Origin: Acetatifactor muris
GTDB lineage: Bacteria > Bacillota > Clostridia > Lachnospirales > Lachnospiraceae
Length of the DNA: 64,000 nt
Direction: 5' to 3'
Assembly: GCF_024623325.1 (NCBI RefSeq)
Contig: NZ_JANJZD010000009.1
Coordinates: 62,001 to 126,000 of the forward strand
Shown here: in pieces, positions 1 through 9,186 of the stretch
How positions within the stretch are numbered: position 1 is the stretch's first letter
Layout: the number at the start of each line of letters is the position of its first letter
Notes under the pieces: model-generated
What the model was told of the DNA's origin: nothing
The model's input: the letters and a program-made list of their open reading frames with translations, nothing else
Database searches by the model: none
Position numbers and translations under genes: made by a program

Positions 1-1659
1 AGACAGAAAAACCGCATCAATGTCCCGAATCCCGCTGTATTTCAGACAGGGAAGCAGTACATATCTCCCCACATTGCTTCGACTGCTGCTTCCGCAGTCA
101 AAGAGGTAATTCTCTCCGGAAGCGGTATGTACCAGGATGCAGTCCCCCTGTCCCACATCCAGGAAAATCACGCGGTTCTCAGACCATGGCTTCATGGCAA
201 AAAGCAGCACTGCAAAGCTCAGGATTCCGGCGCCTGCCGCACCGTCCACATATCTTTTCCCGGTCTTCAGGCTGGTTCGGAATATCACGACACCTGAAAG
301 CAGCAGATAGTAAACCACAATCTGCCATACTTTTGGACAGCCCGGATTCCAGGTATGAAAGGGCAGTCTGTCAAAACAACCGCACAGAAATTCGTACAGA
401 GCCAGAATGCATCTGTCTGCCATGCCCAGAATGCCAAGGCCAGGCACTGCCATGGCGGCCAGGCCTGCTGTCATCAGCGGTTTCACAAGGGGAATTACAA
501 ACAGATTCAGGAAGACAGAATAGACCGGAATTTCATAATAGAACCATAGCTGCACGGGAAGGGTGGTCAATGTGATGGACAGACTGGCGAATGCGGACTG
601 GCGCAGATTCTCCGACAGACTCCACAGGGCAGAAACCGCTTTTCCCCGGAATCCTTCGCCGTCTTCCCTCATTTCCCTCTTATTTCGCCCCGATTCCGGC
701 GCCAGTGCCGGATATACTGCCCCGATTCCCAGAACAGACGTAAAAGAAAGCAGAAATCCGCTGTTCTGCAGATAATACGGATTACCGATAACCATCACCG
801 CTCCCATGACGCCCAAAGCGGTCAGCATATCGTAAGTCCGCCCCGCCACCTCCGCCAGCATTTTAATCAGATACATTCCAATGGCACGACAGGCAGACAC
901 GCTGAAGCCTGTCATGCAGCCATAGAGCAAAAGCAGCACGCTGCCTGCCGCAGCAGCAGGCCAGACCGGCATTCCCCTCTTCCGAAACAGCCGATACACG
1001 CTCATGCCGATGATGGTAATATGGAGCGAGGAGATACTGAGAATGTGTAAAATACCATTTCTCTTATACAGCTCCTTCAGCTCATCGTCCAAATCCTTTT
1101 TGTCCCCCAGGAGCAGCGCGCTCATCACTGCGGCTTCTTTTTCCGGAAAAATGCGGTAAAGCCTCTCCTTAAAGTACTGCTTCAGTCTGTACAGACCTTC
1201 CCGCACCTGCCAGCACTCCCCGCCTACAGCCAGAATTTCCGCCTTTTTCAGCCTTCCCCCGATTCCCAGCGTTCTGTAATAAACAGCGGAATCAAATTCT
1301 CCCGGATTCGTGGCTTCAGAGCATGGATAAAAAACGCCGCGAACCGCCACGGTGCTCCCCAGCAGAATGGTCAGCGTCTGCTGCGTTTCCAATATGAAGT
1401 TATCCTGACAATGAATTTCCCGCCCTGAATCGGCGGATGAAAGCCCGAAGGCATTTGATTCCCATATCACTATGGATTTCAGATAGATGGATGTGTCTTC
1501 CTTTTGATACACCTGCCCTGTGACAAGCAATGTGTCCCGGGATGTCATTTTTCCGGAGCTGACCTCCCCCGGCCTCACATTGTCCGCCCATCCGACTTTC
1601 AGCCGGACGGCGGCAATGATGACCAGAAACAGAGCAGCCGCAAACAGTGGTCGTCTCAT
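1..1659 (-). CDS. comEC: ComEC/Rec2-type DNA uptake channel protein, 3' end outside the window
   Basis: Reading leftward from an ATG at 1659 the frame is open to the first base, 553 codons, so the C-terminus is missing. ComEC forms the inner-membrane channel for single-stranded DNA during transformation. An N-terminal hydrophobic segment is followed by a DUF4131/OB-like region, then the competence-domain signature ILHILSISSLHITIIG near residue 200, which matches the family's HLLAISGLHI motif. The last codons before the edge read YLFDCGSSSRSNVGRY and IRDIDAVFLS, the start of the C-terminal metallo-beta-lactamase-like domain. AGGAG lies 10 nt before the ATG. It lies downstream of the ABC permease on the same strand. 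ComEA is 7.5 kb away on the same strand, so the two are not in the usual adjacent pair. Confidence 0.9.
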   Translation of the reverse strand, partial: MRRPLFAAALFLVIIAAVRLKVGWADNVRPGEVSSGKMTSRDTLLVTGQVYQKEDTSIYLKSIVIWESNAFGLSSADSGREIHCQDNFILETQQTLTILLGSTVAVRGVFYPCSEATNPGEFDSAVYYRTLGIGGRLKKAEILAVGGECWQVREGLYRLKQYFKERLYRIFPEKEAAVMSALLLGDKKDLDDELKELYKRNGILHILSISSLHITIIGMSVYRLFRKRGMPVWPAAAAGSVLLLLYGCMTGFSVSACRAIGMYLIKMLAEVAGRTYDMLTALGVMGAVMVIGNPYYLQNSGFLLSFTSVLGIGAVYPALAPESGRNKREMREDGEGFRGKAVSALWSLSENLRQSAFASLSITLTTLPVQLWFYYEIPVYSVFLNLFVIPLVKPLMTAGLAAMAVPGLGILGMADRCILALYEFLCGCFDRLPFHTWNPGCPKVWQIVVYYLLLSGVVIFRTSLKTGKRYVDGAAGAGILSFAVLLFAMKPWSENRVIFLDVGQGDCILVHTASGENYLFDCGSSSRSNVGRYVLLPCLKYSGIRDIDAVFLS

Positions 1660-1711
1660 ATTCTATTTTCTCCTATTATAATCGCTGCGCGATGTCACTA
1701 AAGGGCAAAGC

Positions 1712-2497
1712 TCAAAGTTTTCTTGCAGTCCGTTTCACAGACAGGAACAGCAGAAGACCGGCTATGGCGGCCATCAGAAGATACGCCTGTACCATGGGCG
1801 CGAAGTTATAGCTGCCCCCGGTCCACACGGTATAAAAGTCTCTGTTGATATAAGTAACCGGCAGCAATTTGGCGATTACCTGCACGGCGGATGGCATATT
1901 GTCGTAGGTTATCCCCATCATACCTCCCAGAATCATGAAGACAAAATACAGAAGCATGGTCACACAATAGGTCAGTGAGAATTTCTTAAGCAGTGTGGAA
2001 ATGGCATGAGCCAGGCAGAACAAAATCACACTGAAGGTCAGAATGCATATCACATACAGCATCGCTCCTGTGATTTCCGGCGCTTTTATTTCAGTAAAGA
2101 GATATCCTGCCGCAAAATACACGCAGAATGCAATCACCATAAAAACAGTTTCTGACAGAATCCGATTGCACAGAGAGACGCCGGTCCTGATTCCGAACAG
2201 TTCCATTCTCTGTGGAATGCCCTTTTCCATCTCCTGGGCATTGGAAATCCCATACCCCATGAAAATGGTTGCCATGGGAATCAATGCACCTATCCCCAGA
2301 AACACACTGGTTACCGCCACGCGGAAAGCCTCCGCATCGGTAAACTCTCCTGCCACGGCACGGGTGATGACAATCATCATGAGCACAGGCATTCCCACTC
2401 CGAATATATGCACATACGGATTTCCGATTGTCTTGCGAAATTCAAATAGCAGCATCTGCAGGGAAATCAGCCCTTTTCTTCTATCCTCTCTCAGCAT
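1712..2497 (-). CDS. ABC-2 type transporter permease
   Basis: A 261-residue integral membrane protein with about six hydrophobic segments (first near residues 27-47, last near 235-255), typical of ABC-2 permeases that export lipids, drugs or peptides. Its start overlaps the stop of the upstream ATPase by 7 bp, so the two are almost certainly translationally coupled and form one exporter. A GGAGGGG ribosome site lies inside the ATPase gene. The pair follows a kinase and response regulator on the same strand, the usual layout of antimicrobial-peptide or envelope-stress export modules. The substrate cannot be read from the sequence. Confidence 0.85.
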   Translation of the reverse strand: MLREDRRKGLISLQMLLFEFRKTIGNPYVHIFGVGMPVLMMIVITRAVAGEFTDAEAFRVAVTSVFLGIGALIPMATIFMGYGISNAQEMEKGIPQRMELFGIRTGVSLCNRILSETVFMVIAFCVYFAAGYLFTEIKAPEITGAMLYVICILTFSVILFCLAHAISTLLKKFSLTYCVTMLLYFVFMILGGMMGITYDNMPSAVQVIAKLLPVTYINRDFYTVWTGGSYNFAPMVQAYLLMAAIAGLLLFLSVKRTARKL

Positions 2498-3360
2498 GGT
2501 CTCATCCCCTCCTGTTTTGCATTGGTGTAAAGAATTTCGATATCGTCGCTGCTCCGCTTATAATTCACATTGTGTTTCAGAAGCACCTCCGTAATTTCCC
2601 GTTCCTTTTCCTGACTTGTGCAGGAAAGCGCAATCAGATGCGCCGGCGATGCCAGCCTGTCATAGCCTGCCAGAATGGCCTCATTTTTATCACTGTGTTC
2701 CACCACAATCACTGCTCTGCCGCAATATTTATGAAAAAGTACCTCTTTCCTGCCGTAATCAATCACCTTTCCCCTGTCCAGAATCAGCAGTTTATCCGCC
2801 AGCTGGTCCAGTTCCTCATAATAATGGGATACCATCAGAAAGCTGGTCTCTTTCCCTTTGTACCATTCCACCAGCTTTTCCACCAGCTTCTGTCTTGTCT
2901 CAAAGTCAAGCCCGGAAGTCACCTCGTCATAAAAGGTCAGAGCAGCCTCCTGCATCATCACCATGATAATGGTAAAGCGCTGCTTCTGTCCTCCCGAAAG
3001 CTTCGAGTACTTCTTTCTCAGGCAGTCCTCAAATTCGAAGAAAGCAATCAGCTCCTGCAGCTTTTCATTCCGGGCAATCTTTGTCCCCAGAATTGCCTCC
3101 ATAATATACTTTACCGGCATGGCATCTGTATATTCGTTAAACTGCATGTGCACTGCCATCTGCTCCGGTTTCAGCCGGGTCTCAATCACCCCCTGACCTG
3201 ATACGATTCCCAACAGGCTTTTAATCAATGTGCTCTTCCCTGCGCCGTTAGACCCGATGACTCCCACACGGTCCCCCTCCTCAATGACAATAGGAGCTTC
3301 TATGGCCAGTGCCGTTTCCGCTCCGTAACGCACAGTCAGATTCTGAATGGTCAACAACAT
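2491..3360 (-). CDS. ABC transporter ATP-binding protein
   Basis: A 289-residue nucleotide-binding subunit. Walker A is GSNGAGKST near residue 36, the signature motif is LSGGQKQR near residue 122, and the Walker B region reads AALTFYDE, followed by the D-loop TSGLD. The start has a textbook GGAGG six bases upstream. It is expected to power the permease encoded immediately downstream, as an ABC-2 exporter. The C-terminal 70 residues after the H-loop are longer than the minimal domain, as in many exporter ATPases. It lies 52 bp downstream of a sensor kinase gene, suggesting co-regulation by that two-component system. Confidence 0.9.
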   Translation of the reverse strand: MLLTIQNLTVRYGAETALAIEAPIVIEEGDRVGVIGSNGAGKSTLIKSLLGIVSGQGVIETRLKPEQMAVHMQFNEYTDAMPVKYIMEAILGTKIARNEKLQELIAFFEFEDCLRKKYSKLSGGQKQRFTIIMVMMQEAALTFYDEVTSGLDFETRQKLVEKLVEWYKGKETSFLMVSHYYEELDQLADKLLILDRGKVIDYGRKEVLFHKYCGRAVIVVEHSDKNEAILAGYDRLASPAHLIALSCTSQEKEREITEVLLKHNVNYKRSSDDIEILYTNAKQEGMRPC

Positions 3361-3412
3361 AAAATTACCTCCTGCCTCAGGAATAAGGCCGTTCTTTCTC
3401 TCAGGAATAAGG

Positions 3413-5092
3413 TCATTCTATCATAGCTGTGTGAATTTCGGATGAAGACGACATGGAACTTTTCTCCATCTGTCCGCAGACTCCGGTCCTGTCAAAGGTT
3501 ACTTCTGCGACAACGCTGTTCTCCCCATTATAAATGGACAGATTTATATTCAGTTTCTTCGCATAATAAGATGCAATATACAGCCCCAGGCCATGGCTTC
3601 CCGTTCCCTGGCTCCTCCCATGGTCTCCGCTGACAAAGGGCTCAAAAATGCGGGGAAGCAAAGCTTCCGGAATGGTCACGCCGAAATTTTCAATCCTGAC
3701 ACTTCCTCCCTGCGCTTCCTCACCGACGCTTATGGTTATCCTCCCGCCACAGGGCGTGTACTTTACAGCATTGGACAGCAGATTGTCAAAAATCTGGGCA
3801 GCCATCACTTCGTCCGTATCTATGCACAGACGTTCTTTTTCCTGGAATTCCACTGCAATACACCGGTCTGTCAGCGCAACCTGGCAGGACTGCAGGCACT
3901 CCGTCAGCACCTGTCCCGCATCCGTCTCCTGAAGTCTCATGTGTTCCGCACAGCGGTTCAGATACAGAATCTCCTCCACCATTTTCCGCATGGAGAGCAG
4001 CTGTTCCTTCACTTTTGGCAGATAAGTCCCCACATCCCGGTATTTTCCCACTTTATTTGTCATGCCGTCCACCAGCAAAAGTGCCGCGGCTATGGGCGTT
4101 TTCAACTGATGGGAGGAAGCCCTGAGAAAGACTTCCTGACGCTTGTTTTCTTCCTCCAGCTCCCCGTTCTTTTCCTCCAGTGCCAGATAGCTTTCTCTAA
4201 TCTGAAAATAGAAGTCATCCAGGGTGTCCGCAAGTGCCTGCACCTCATCCCTTTTCTCTGTCCGCCTCCCGGAAAACCTGCGCACAGGAACCGCTTCCCC
4301 GGCTTTCATCTGACCGGCATGTTCCGCCAGCGCAGCAATGGGCCCCACAATCCCCCTGGAATACATCTGAGAAGACAGCAGAACCAGCAGAAGAATCACC
4401 GCTCCCAGCATCGGCAGGCTCTGCAGGACCACCGGCCGGATTTCAGCCGCCTCGGGAGCTACTACAGGCAAAACAGACAGAATCAGGCGGCTGTCCGTCT
4501 GTTCCATGACAATATAATTGGCGTATCGATTGGCAGAATCTTCCACACTTGACTCAATGATAAGCAGATGATCAGAATAAGAATGTACTTTTATCGACTC
4601 ATTTCGGAACTCTTTTCCCATGTCCCTTTTGTACAGCAGATGAATCTCCACGGGAAACCCGGGATTCTCCCCCACAGTCTCCTGCAGAATCTCTCCCAGC
4701 TCATCCAGGTCAGTCCTCAGCTCATAGTCCGCGTCCTCCTCCGGATTCGGCTTTTCTGTCAGCTTCTCCCGGCACCTGTCCAGAATCCCGGACAGTCGCA
4801 GATCTCTGATTATCAGCTCCGCCGAAAAAGATTTCCCGGTCACCAGAATCCGATTCCCTTCCAGGGGAATTTCCACGGAAAAACAGGCGGTGGAATTCCT
4901 CACTTTCACGCCGTCATAGCTGCCCTTATCCCGATAGGCTATGTGCTGCTCCCTGACAGATTTCAGATTCTGCTCCATCACATAATCCACATAGAGAGAA
5001 GGCAGCATATAAATGAAATATCCTACCAGCAACAGGAGCATCATGCCTGCAAGCGCCATGCTGTACAACAGATTTTTTCGTCCCAGTTTCAT
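3413..5092 (-). CDS. Sensor histidine kinase
   Basis: A 559-residue membrane kinase. Transmembrane segments are near residues 11-32 and 221-242, with an extracytoplasmic sensor of about 190 residues between them that I do not recognise. A HAMP-like linker and a coiled coil (about 295-320) lead into the HisKA box ASSHQLKTPIA, phospho-acceptor His near residue 328. The ATPase domain keeps the N box (NLLSNAVKYT) and G box (GLGLYIASYY). It follows its probable partner regulator at 5138-5851 with a 45-bp gap and precedes the ABC exporter genes, so the likely circuit is sensing followed by export. The ligand is unknown. Confidence 0.9.
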   Translation of the reverse strand: MKLGRKNLLYSMALAGMMLLLLVGYFIYMLPSLYVDYVMEQNLKSVREQHIAYRDKGSYDGVKVRNSTACFSVEIPLEGNRILVTGKSFSAELIIRDLRLSGILDRCREKLTEKPNPEEDADYELRTDLDELGEILQETVGENPGFPVEIHLLYKRDMGKEFRNESIKVHSYSDHLLIIESSVEDSANRYANYIVMEQTDSRLILSVLPVVAPEAAEIRPVVLQSLPMLGAVILLLVLLSSQMYSRGIVGPIAALAEHAGQMKAGEAVPVRRFSGRRTEKRDEVQALADTLDDFYFQIRESYLALEEKNGELEEENKRQEVFLRASSHQLKTPIAAALLLVDGMTNKVGKYRDVGTYLPKVKEQLLSMRKMVEEILYLNRCAEHMRLQETDAGQVLTECLQSCQVALTDRCIAVEFQEKERLCIDTDEVMAAQIFDNLLSNAVKYTPCGGRITISVGEEAQGGSVRIENFGVTIPEALLPRIFEPFVSGDHGRSQGTGSHGLGLYIASYYAKKLNINLSIYNGENSVVAEVTFDRTGVCGQMEKSSMSSSSEIHTAMIE

Positions 5093-5137
5093 AGTATAGC
5101 CCCGCTGTATTCCTCCCGGTTCCCGGCCTGCCGCTGT

Positions 5138-5851
5138 TTAAAGTCCCCCTGCTTCCCGGTCAAATTGATATCCCACGCCGATTATGGTTTTGATACAGGA
5201 GGCGGGCAGTTTCTTACGCAGATTCTTCACATGGGCATCAATGATCCGGTCGTTGCCGATATAATCTTCATTAAAAATGCTCAGAATCAGCTGTTCCCTG
5301 GTAAACACTCTGTTCGGCTCCTGCCAGAGTCTGTGCAGCAGCAGGTATTCCGTCAGTGTAAGCGGCAGCTTCTCACCACCATAAAAGGCACAGTAAGCCT
5401 CCTCCTGCAAGATCAGCCCTTTTTCCTGTCCCCTTTCGTCCGCAGCATTCTGTGTGGTACGCCGCAGAATCGTCTCCATGCGCTTCAGCAGAATAATGGG
5501 GGAAACCGGCTTGATCACATAGTCGTCCGCATACAGATTAAACGCTTTCACCTGAGTCTGCTCATCCTCCAGCGCAGTCAGCATGATTACCGCTGTCCTT
5601 TTCCCGCTTTCGTGAATGGACTTCAGCACCTCAAAACCATTCACTCCGGGCACGCAGATGTCCAGCACCGCCAGGTCAAACGTCTGCTCTTTCAGAAATT
5701 CCAGCGCCCTGTCTCCTCTTTCTGCTGTTATTACCTGATAGCCGGTTACCAGCATATATTCCGTCAGTACTTCCCGGATTGTGGGATCATCCTCCAAAAA
5801 TAATACCCTGTATGGCATTTCCTTCACCTGTTTTGCCTCCGCAAGCCGCAT
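5138..5851 (-). CDS. OmpR/PhoB-family response regulator
   Basis: A 237-residue regulator with an N-terminal receiver domain (acidic pair in VLFLEDDPTIREVL, phospho-acceptor in LAVLDICVPGVNGFE, conserved Lys in YADDYVIKPVSP) and a C-terminal winged helix ending IIGVGYQFD. Two starts are possible. The ATG at 5851 directly follows the stop of the GerMN gene and has AGGGAG six bases upstream. The ATG at 5815 (MPYRVLF) starts at the family's usual boundary and has AGGTGAAGG close before it. It is presumably phosphorylated by the kinase encoded just downstream and may control the ABC exporter that follows. Confidence 0.9.
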   Translation of the reverse strand: MRLAEAKQVKEMPYRVLFLEDDPTIREVLTEYMLVTGYQVITAERGDRALEFLKEQTFDLAVLDICVPGVNGFEVLKSIHESGKRTAVIMLTALEDEQTQVKAFNLYADDYVIKPVSPIILLKRMETILRRTTQNAADERGQEKGLILQEEAYCAFYGGEKLPLTLTEYLLLHRLWQEPNRVFTREQLILSIFNEDYIGNDRIIDAHVKNLRKKLPASCIKTIIGVGYQFDREAGGL

Positions 5852-6769
5852 TTACTGCTCCCTGGTCGTTACAATATCCAGGTTCCGTTCAAAAGTAGAT
5901 GTTGAAAACTGTGACGGCACTTCCCCGTTCACAAGAATCTGTACCTTATTGATATTGCTCAGCTCCACCAGCGAATTGGTAATGGCATATACGGACACAT
6001 CCGTTGACACATTATTTACCACCGTCAGAAAATTCTCATCCAGATTTACATAACAGATGCCATCCTTCGTCGTGACATTAATCACTTTCGTATTCGGATT
6101 GACACAGGGGTAAAGTCCATCCACCTGCCCGCTGGGCCCCGCAATCAGCTCTTCCACCACAAAGCGTTCCAGCAATGTATTGGTGGAATAATGCTTTTCC
6201 CGGTATGCCGCTATCAGATTAGTCCCGTTTTCGTCAGCAAAATACAGCTTGACTCTGGCCATCTCATAGGTGTTAATCTCATTTCCGTCATTGTCGATAA
6301 ACTGTTCCGCGTTCATCCAGCCCACCGCATTGCCTTTATTGTCACTGAGCTGCTCTCCTTCCACCGTAAGCATAATCAGGCGGACCTCCGGCAGCTGTGT
6401 CAGTGTCCGCACAATGGCGGCCCGGACCAGCACTTCCGTGTACACCGGCAGCTCCTTATAGGCAGCATCCACATTAATCAGCAGATTGCCTTCCTTCAGC
6501 TCCATATCCAGCACCTGAAATCCCATGGCAAAAGGTACCTTATATTCCAGCTTCTCCGGATTGGTGGAAAGACAGTTCATCAGTTCCATCAGCTGTTCCT
6601 CCGGTTCCGCCGCAGTCATCTCGTAATCATGCACTTCCACTCTGGTCTCGGAATTGCTCACACAGTAGACCTGATATATATTTCCTCTTTTTTCATCGTT
6701 CTCGCCGCAGGCACTCATCAAAATAAGACCCGCAAACAGCATCATAACAACGCATATTTTCCTGACCAT
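5852..6769 (-). CDS. GerMN-domain lipoprotein
   Basis: About 305 residues from the ATG at 6769, chosen because it has GGAG six bases upstream and begins a lipoprotein signal peptide (MVRKICVVMM, lipobox MSAC near residue 20). An upstream in-frame start exists but would bury this signal. The mature part has two GerMN-type domains, about residues 50-150 and 185-290; the second includes VEELIAGPSGQVDGLYP and ends LVNGEVP. GerMN domains occur in spore germination protein GerM and in lipoproteins beside WalK-like kinases, and are thought to act at the envelope. It is sandwiched between two two-component systems on the same strand and is probably an accessory of the upstream kinase. Confidence 0.85.
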   Translation of the reverse strand: MVRKICVVMMLFAGLILMSACGENDEKRGNIYQVYCVSNSETRVEVHDYEMTAAEPEEQLMELMNCLSTNPEKLEYKVPFAMGFQVLDMELKEGNLLINVDAAYKELPVYTEVLVRAAIVRTLTQLPEVRLIMLTVEGEQLSDNKGNAVGWMNAEQFIDNDGNEINTYEMARVKLYFADENGTNLIAAYREKHYSTNTLLERFVVEELIAGPSGQVDGLYPCVNPNTKVINVTTKDGICYVNLDENFLTVVNNVSTDVSVYAITNSLVELSNINKVQILVNGEVPSQFSTSTFERNLDIVTTREQ

Positions 6770-6777
6770 TCTGACTC

Positions 6778-8337
6778 CTATCCACCCTGCACGGGCGCCT
6801 TTCCATCCCAGGGCTGTCCCGCCGGCGCAGCCGCCCTGTTGCCTGTCTGAACTGTTACCCGATGACGGCACCTCCGGTCAGAGGAATTTTCACCGTAAAG
6901 CTGGACCCTTCTCCTTCCACACTGGTCACTGTAATGGCCCCCCCGGTGCATTAAAACCGCACTCTTCGTAATGGCCAGTCCCAGCCCGGTTCCGCCGATT
7001 TCTCTGGAATGTGACTTCTCCACCCGGTAAAAACGTTCGTAAATCTGGGTCAGAGAATCTTCCGGGATTCCCAGACCGGAATCACTGACCTTAAAGGTAA
7101 AGAACTGATGATCCGCATCCAGCTCCACCTTTACCCAGCCATGCTCTTTGTTATACTTAATGGCATTCTCCACCAGATTCGTCATGATCAGCGTCATCTT
7201 CACTTCGTCCACTTCCGCAACCACGGGACGTATGCTCTCAAACACTACTTCCACATCCTTTTTCCGGGCCAGCGGCCGCAGACGTTTCAGAATCAGCTCC
7301 ACCAGGTCGTTCACATTCAGAGAGGTAATATTCAGCTCCTGAGCCTTCTTGTCCATTTTGACCAGGGCAAGCAGGTCTGTGATAATCTGATTCTCCCTGT
7401 CTATCTCCGACACGATATCCGTGAGGAATTCCTGATACAGCTCCGCAGGCACCTCTCTCTGCCCCACCAGAGAATCCGCCAGTACCTTTATGGCCGCCAT
7501 GGGTGTCTTCAGCTCATGGGACACATTTTCCACGAATTCCTGCCGGGAATCATCCAGTGCTCTCATTCTTTTCAGCAGCTGATTGAACGCATCCACAATA
7601 TGTACCGTCTCCGCATAATCCGGCACGGAAATATTCTCATCGCTGTAGCCCGCCTTCACCTCATTGATAGCCTCCGTCACCCGGTTAAACGGGCGGGTCA
7701 GCATAACAGATAAAACCATTGCCATGGCGACAATTGCCACAATCATCAGATTCTGCAGTATGACTGACTTCCGGTTCAGCACCTCCAGCATGGTCATAAT
7801 CGCATCCGTGGAAATGCTGGTCAGCATAACGCCCACAATCTGGCTGTCGTCCACGGTATTGTCAATAATCGGCGTGGTCATCTCTATATATCCGTGTTCC
7901 CTGTCATAATTGGACAGCGTTTCTCCCCGGAAGCATTTGATCACTTCTTCGGAAATGATTGTTTTCCCCGTGCTGATGCCATAAGTGTCCTTCACCACTT
8001 TCAGGCTGGAATCTATAATCATGACACGTCCCTCATACAGATTGGAAATCATCTCCAGTTCCGCGTCTATTACCTCTCTGGACACACTGCTGCTGTATCC
8101 TTCGGGCTTTGTATTAAAGTAATTATTGCTGATCAGATGATTTCCCACAATCATCAGCTGATTTTGGACCGTATAGATTCTCTGCTGGACGGACCGTTCC
8201 TCATAATTGTTCATAATTCCATACCGAACAATTACGCTGGGAATAAATCCGGCCGCCAGCACAATGATAAAGATACGCGCCTGCAGGCTGCGCAGAGAAA
8301 TGAGATTCTTCAGCTCTCCGTATATTTTTGCAATCAT
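6778..8337 (-). CDS. WalK/VicK-like sensor histidine kinase with a C-terminal frameshift
   Basis: As read, 519 residues. Transmembrane segments near 21-40 and 192-213 flank a periplasmic sensor of about 150 residues. A HAMP domain and the HisKA box NVSHELKTPMAAI (His near 274) follow, then N box NLVENAIKYN and G box GGTGLGLAITKSAV. Just after the G box the frame breaks at a run of seven C bases (6938-6944, G on the coding strand). After the run the expected kinase ending is found in the next frame (GAITVTSVEGEGSSF, then VKIPLTGG) with a stop at 6855-6857. The uninterrupted frame instead runs on through unrelated sequence to 6778. No PAS domain is seen, unlike classical WalK. The partner regulator gene is at 8368-9069. 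Confidence 0.85.
   Translation of the reverse strand: MIAKIYGELKNLISLRSLQARIFIIVLAAGFIPSVIVRYGIMNNYEERSVQQRIYTVQNQLMIVGNHLISNNYFNTKPEGYSSSVSREVIDAELEMISNLYEGRVMIIDSSLKVVKDTYGISTGKTIISEEVIKCFRGETLSNYDREHGYIEMTTPIIDNTVDDSQIVGVMLTSISTDAIMTMLEVLNRKSVILQNLMIVAIVAMAMVLSVMLTRPFNRVTEAINEVKAGYSDENISVPDYAETVHIVDAFNQLLKRMRALDDSRQEFVENVSHELKTPMAAIKVLADSLVGQREVPAELYQEFLTDIVSEIDRENQIITDLLALVKMDKKAQELNITSLNVNDLVELILKRLRPLARKKDVEVVFESIRPVVAEVDEVKMTLIMTNLVENAIKYNKEHGWVKVELDADHQFFTFKVSDSGLGIPEDSLTQIYERFYRVEKSHSREIGGTGLGLAITKSAVLMHRGGHYSDQCGRRRVQLYGENSSDRRCRHRVTVQTGNRAAAPAGQPWDGKAPVQGG
6938..6944. repeat. C7 homopolymer tract that shifts the kinase reading frame
   Basis: Seven C bases on the plus strand, seven G in the coding sense. 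With six the kinase ends in the family-typical way; with seven the last ~28 residues are replaced. See the finding. Confidence 0.8.
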
Positions 8338-8367
8338 TTTTCACCCTGACCGAAACTGTTATATTTT

Positions 8368-9069
8368 CTATACATTCCGGAAAAAATATCCCACACCCCA
8401 TTTTGTATGTACATACTTAGGCTCGCTTGGGTTCTGTTCCACCTTTTCCCGCAGCCTTCTGATATGTACATCCACGGTTCGGACATCCCCCGGATAATCC
8501 GCTCCCCATACCAGGTGCAGAAGATTTTCACGGCTGTATACCTTTTCGGGATTCAGCATCAGAAGCTCCAGCAGCTCGAATTCTTTCGCCGTAAGCCCGA
8601 TTTCCCTTCCCGCAATGAACGCTCTCCTTCCCTCGCAGTCCAGACGCACGTCCCCTCTTTCCACCGTTTTGGCCGCAGGAGCCTCTCCGATAATCCGCTT
8701 CGGCTCCGTCCGACGCATGATTGCCTTAATCCGCGCCTTTACCTCCAGAATGTTGAAAGGTTTGGTAATATAATCATCCGCGCCGTATTCCAACCCCAGG
8801 ATCTTGTCCATGTCCTCCCCTTTTGCCGTGAGCATAATGATAGGCACATTGGAAAATTCCCTGATCTGCTGGCACACTTCAAACCCTGTCAGCTTAGGCA
8901 GCATTACGTCCAGCAGAATAATATCATACTCATTGTTGCCGGCATATTCCAGGGCTTCTTCCCCGTCATAGGCACAATCCACTTCCATATCATCCTGTTC
9001 CAGACTGAACCGAATCCCCTTTACTATCAGTTTCTCGTCGTCTACTACCAAAGCTCTCCTTCTGGCCAT
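8368..9069 (-). CDS. OmpR-family response regulator, WalR/VicR-like
   Basis: A 233-residue regulator. The receiver domain has the acidic pair in LVVDDEKLI, the phospho-acceptor in DIILLDVMLPKLTGFE and the conserved Lys in GADDYITKPFN. The winged-helix domain includes VWGADYPGDVRTVDVHIRRL and ends GVGYFFRNV. AGGAG six bases upstream supports the start. It is first in an apparent run of minus-strand genes (regulator, kinase, GerMN lipoprotein, second regulator and kinase, ABC exporter). Homology to the cell-wall regulators WalR/VicR is close by motif, but the canonical WalR neighbours (WalH/I, metallo-hydrolase) are absent, so orthology is not claimed. Confidence 0.9.
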   Translation of the reverse strand: MARRRALVVDDEKLIVKGIRFSLEQDDMEVDCAYDGEEALEYAGNNEYDIILLDVMLPKLTGFEVCQQIREFSNVPIIMLTAKGEDMDKILGLEYGADDYITKPFNILEVKARIKAIMRRTEPKRIIGEAPAAKTVERGDVRLDCEGRRAFIAGREIGLTAKEFELLELLMLNPEKVYSRENLLHLVWGADYPGDVRTVDVHIRRLREKVEQNPSEPKYVHTKWGVGYFFRNV

Positions 9070-9186
9070 ACCAATCTCCTGTTCGTTATATTATTGCCTG
9101 AAAAGGCACCGGCACACCTGTCCCCATCCGGAATATTCCGGCGGCTGCCGCAGCATATCCAATTTCCCGCCGGAGTCCGGCATCTG

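Noticed and set aside
4568..5803. 411-codon plus-strand ORF opposite kinase and regulator
   Set aside because: Runs antisense across two well-supported genes; no motifs.
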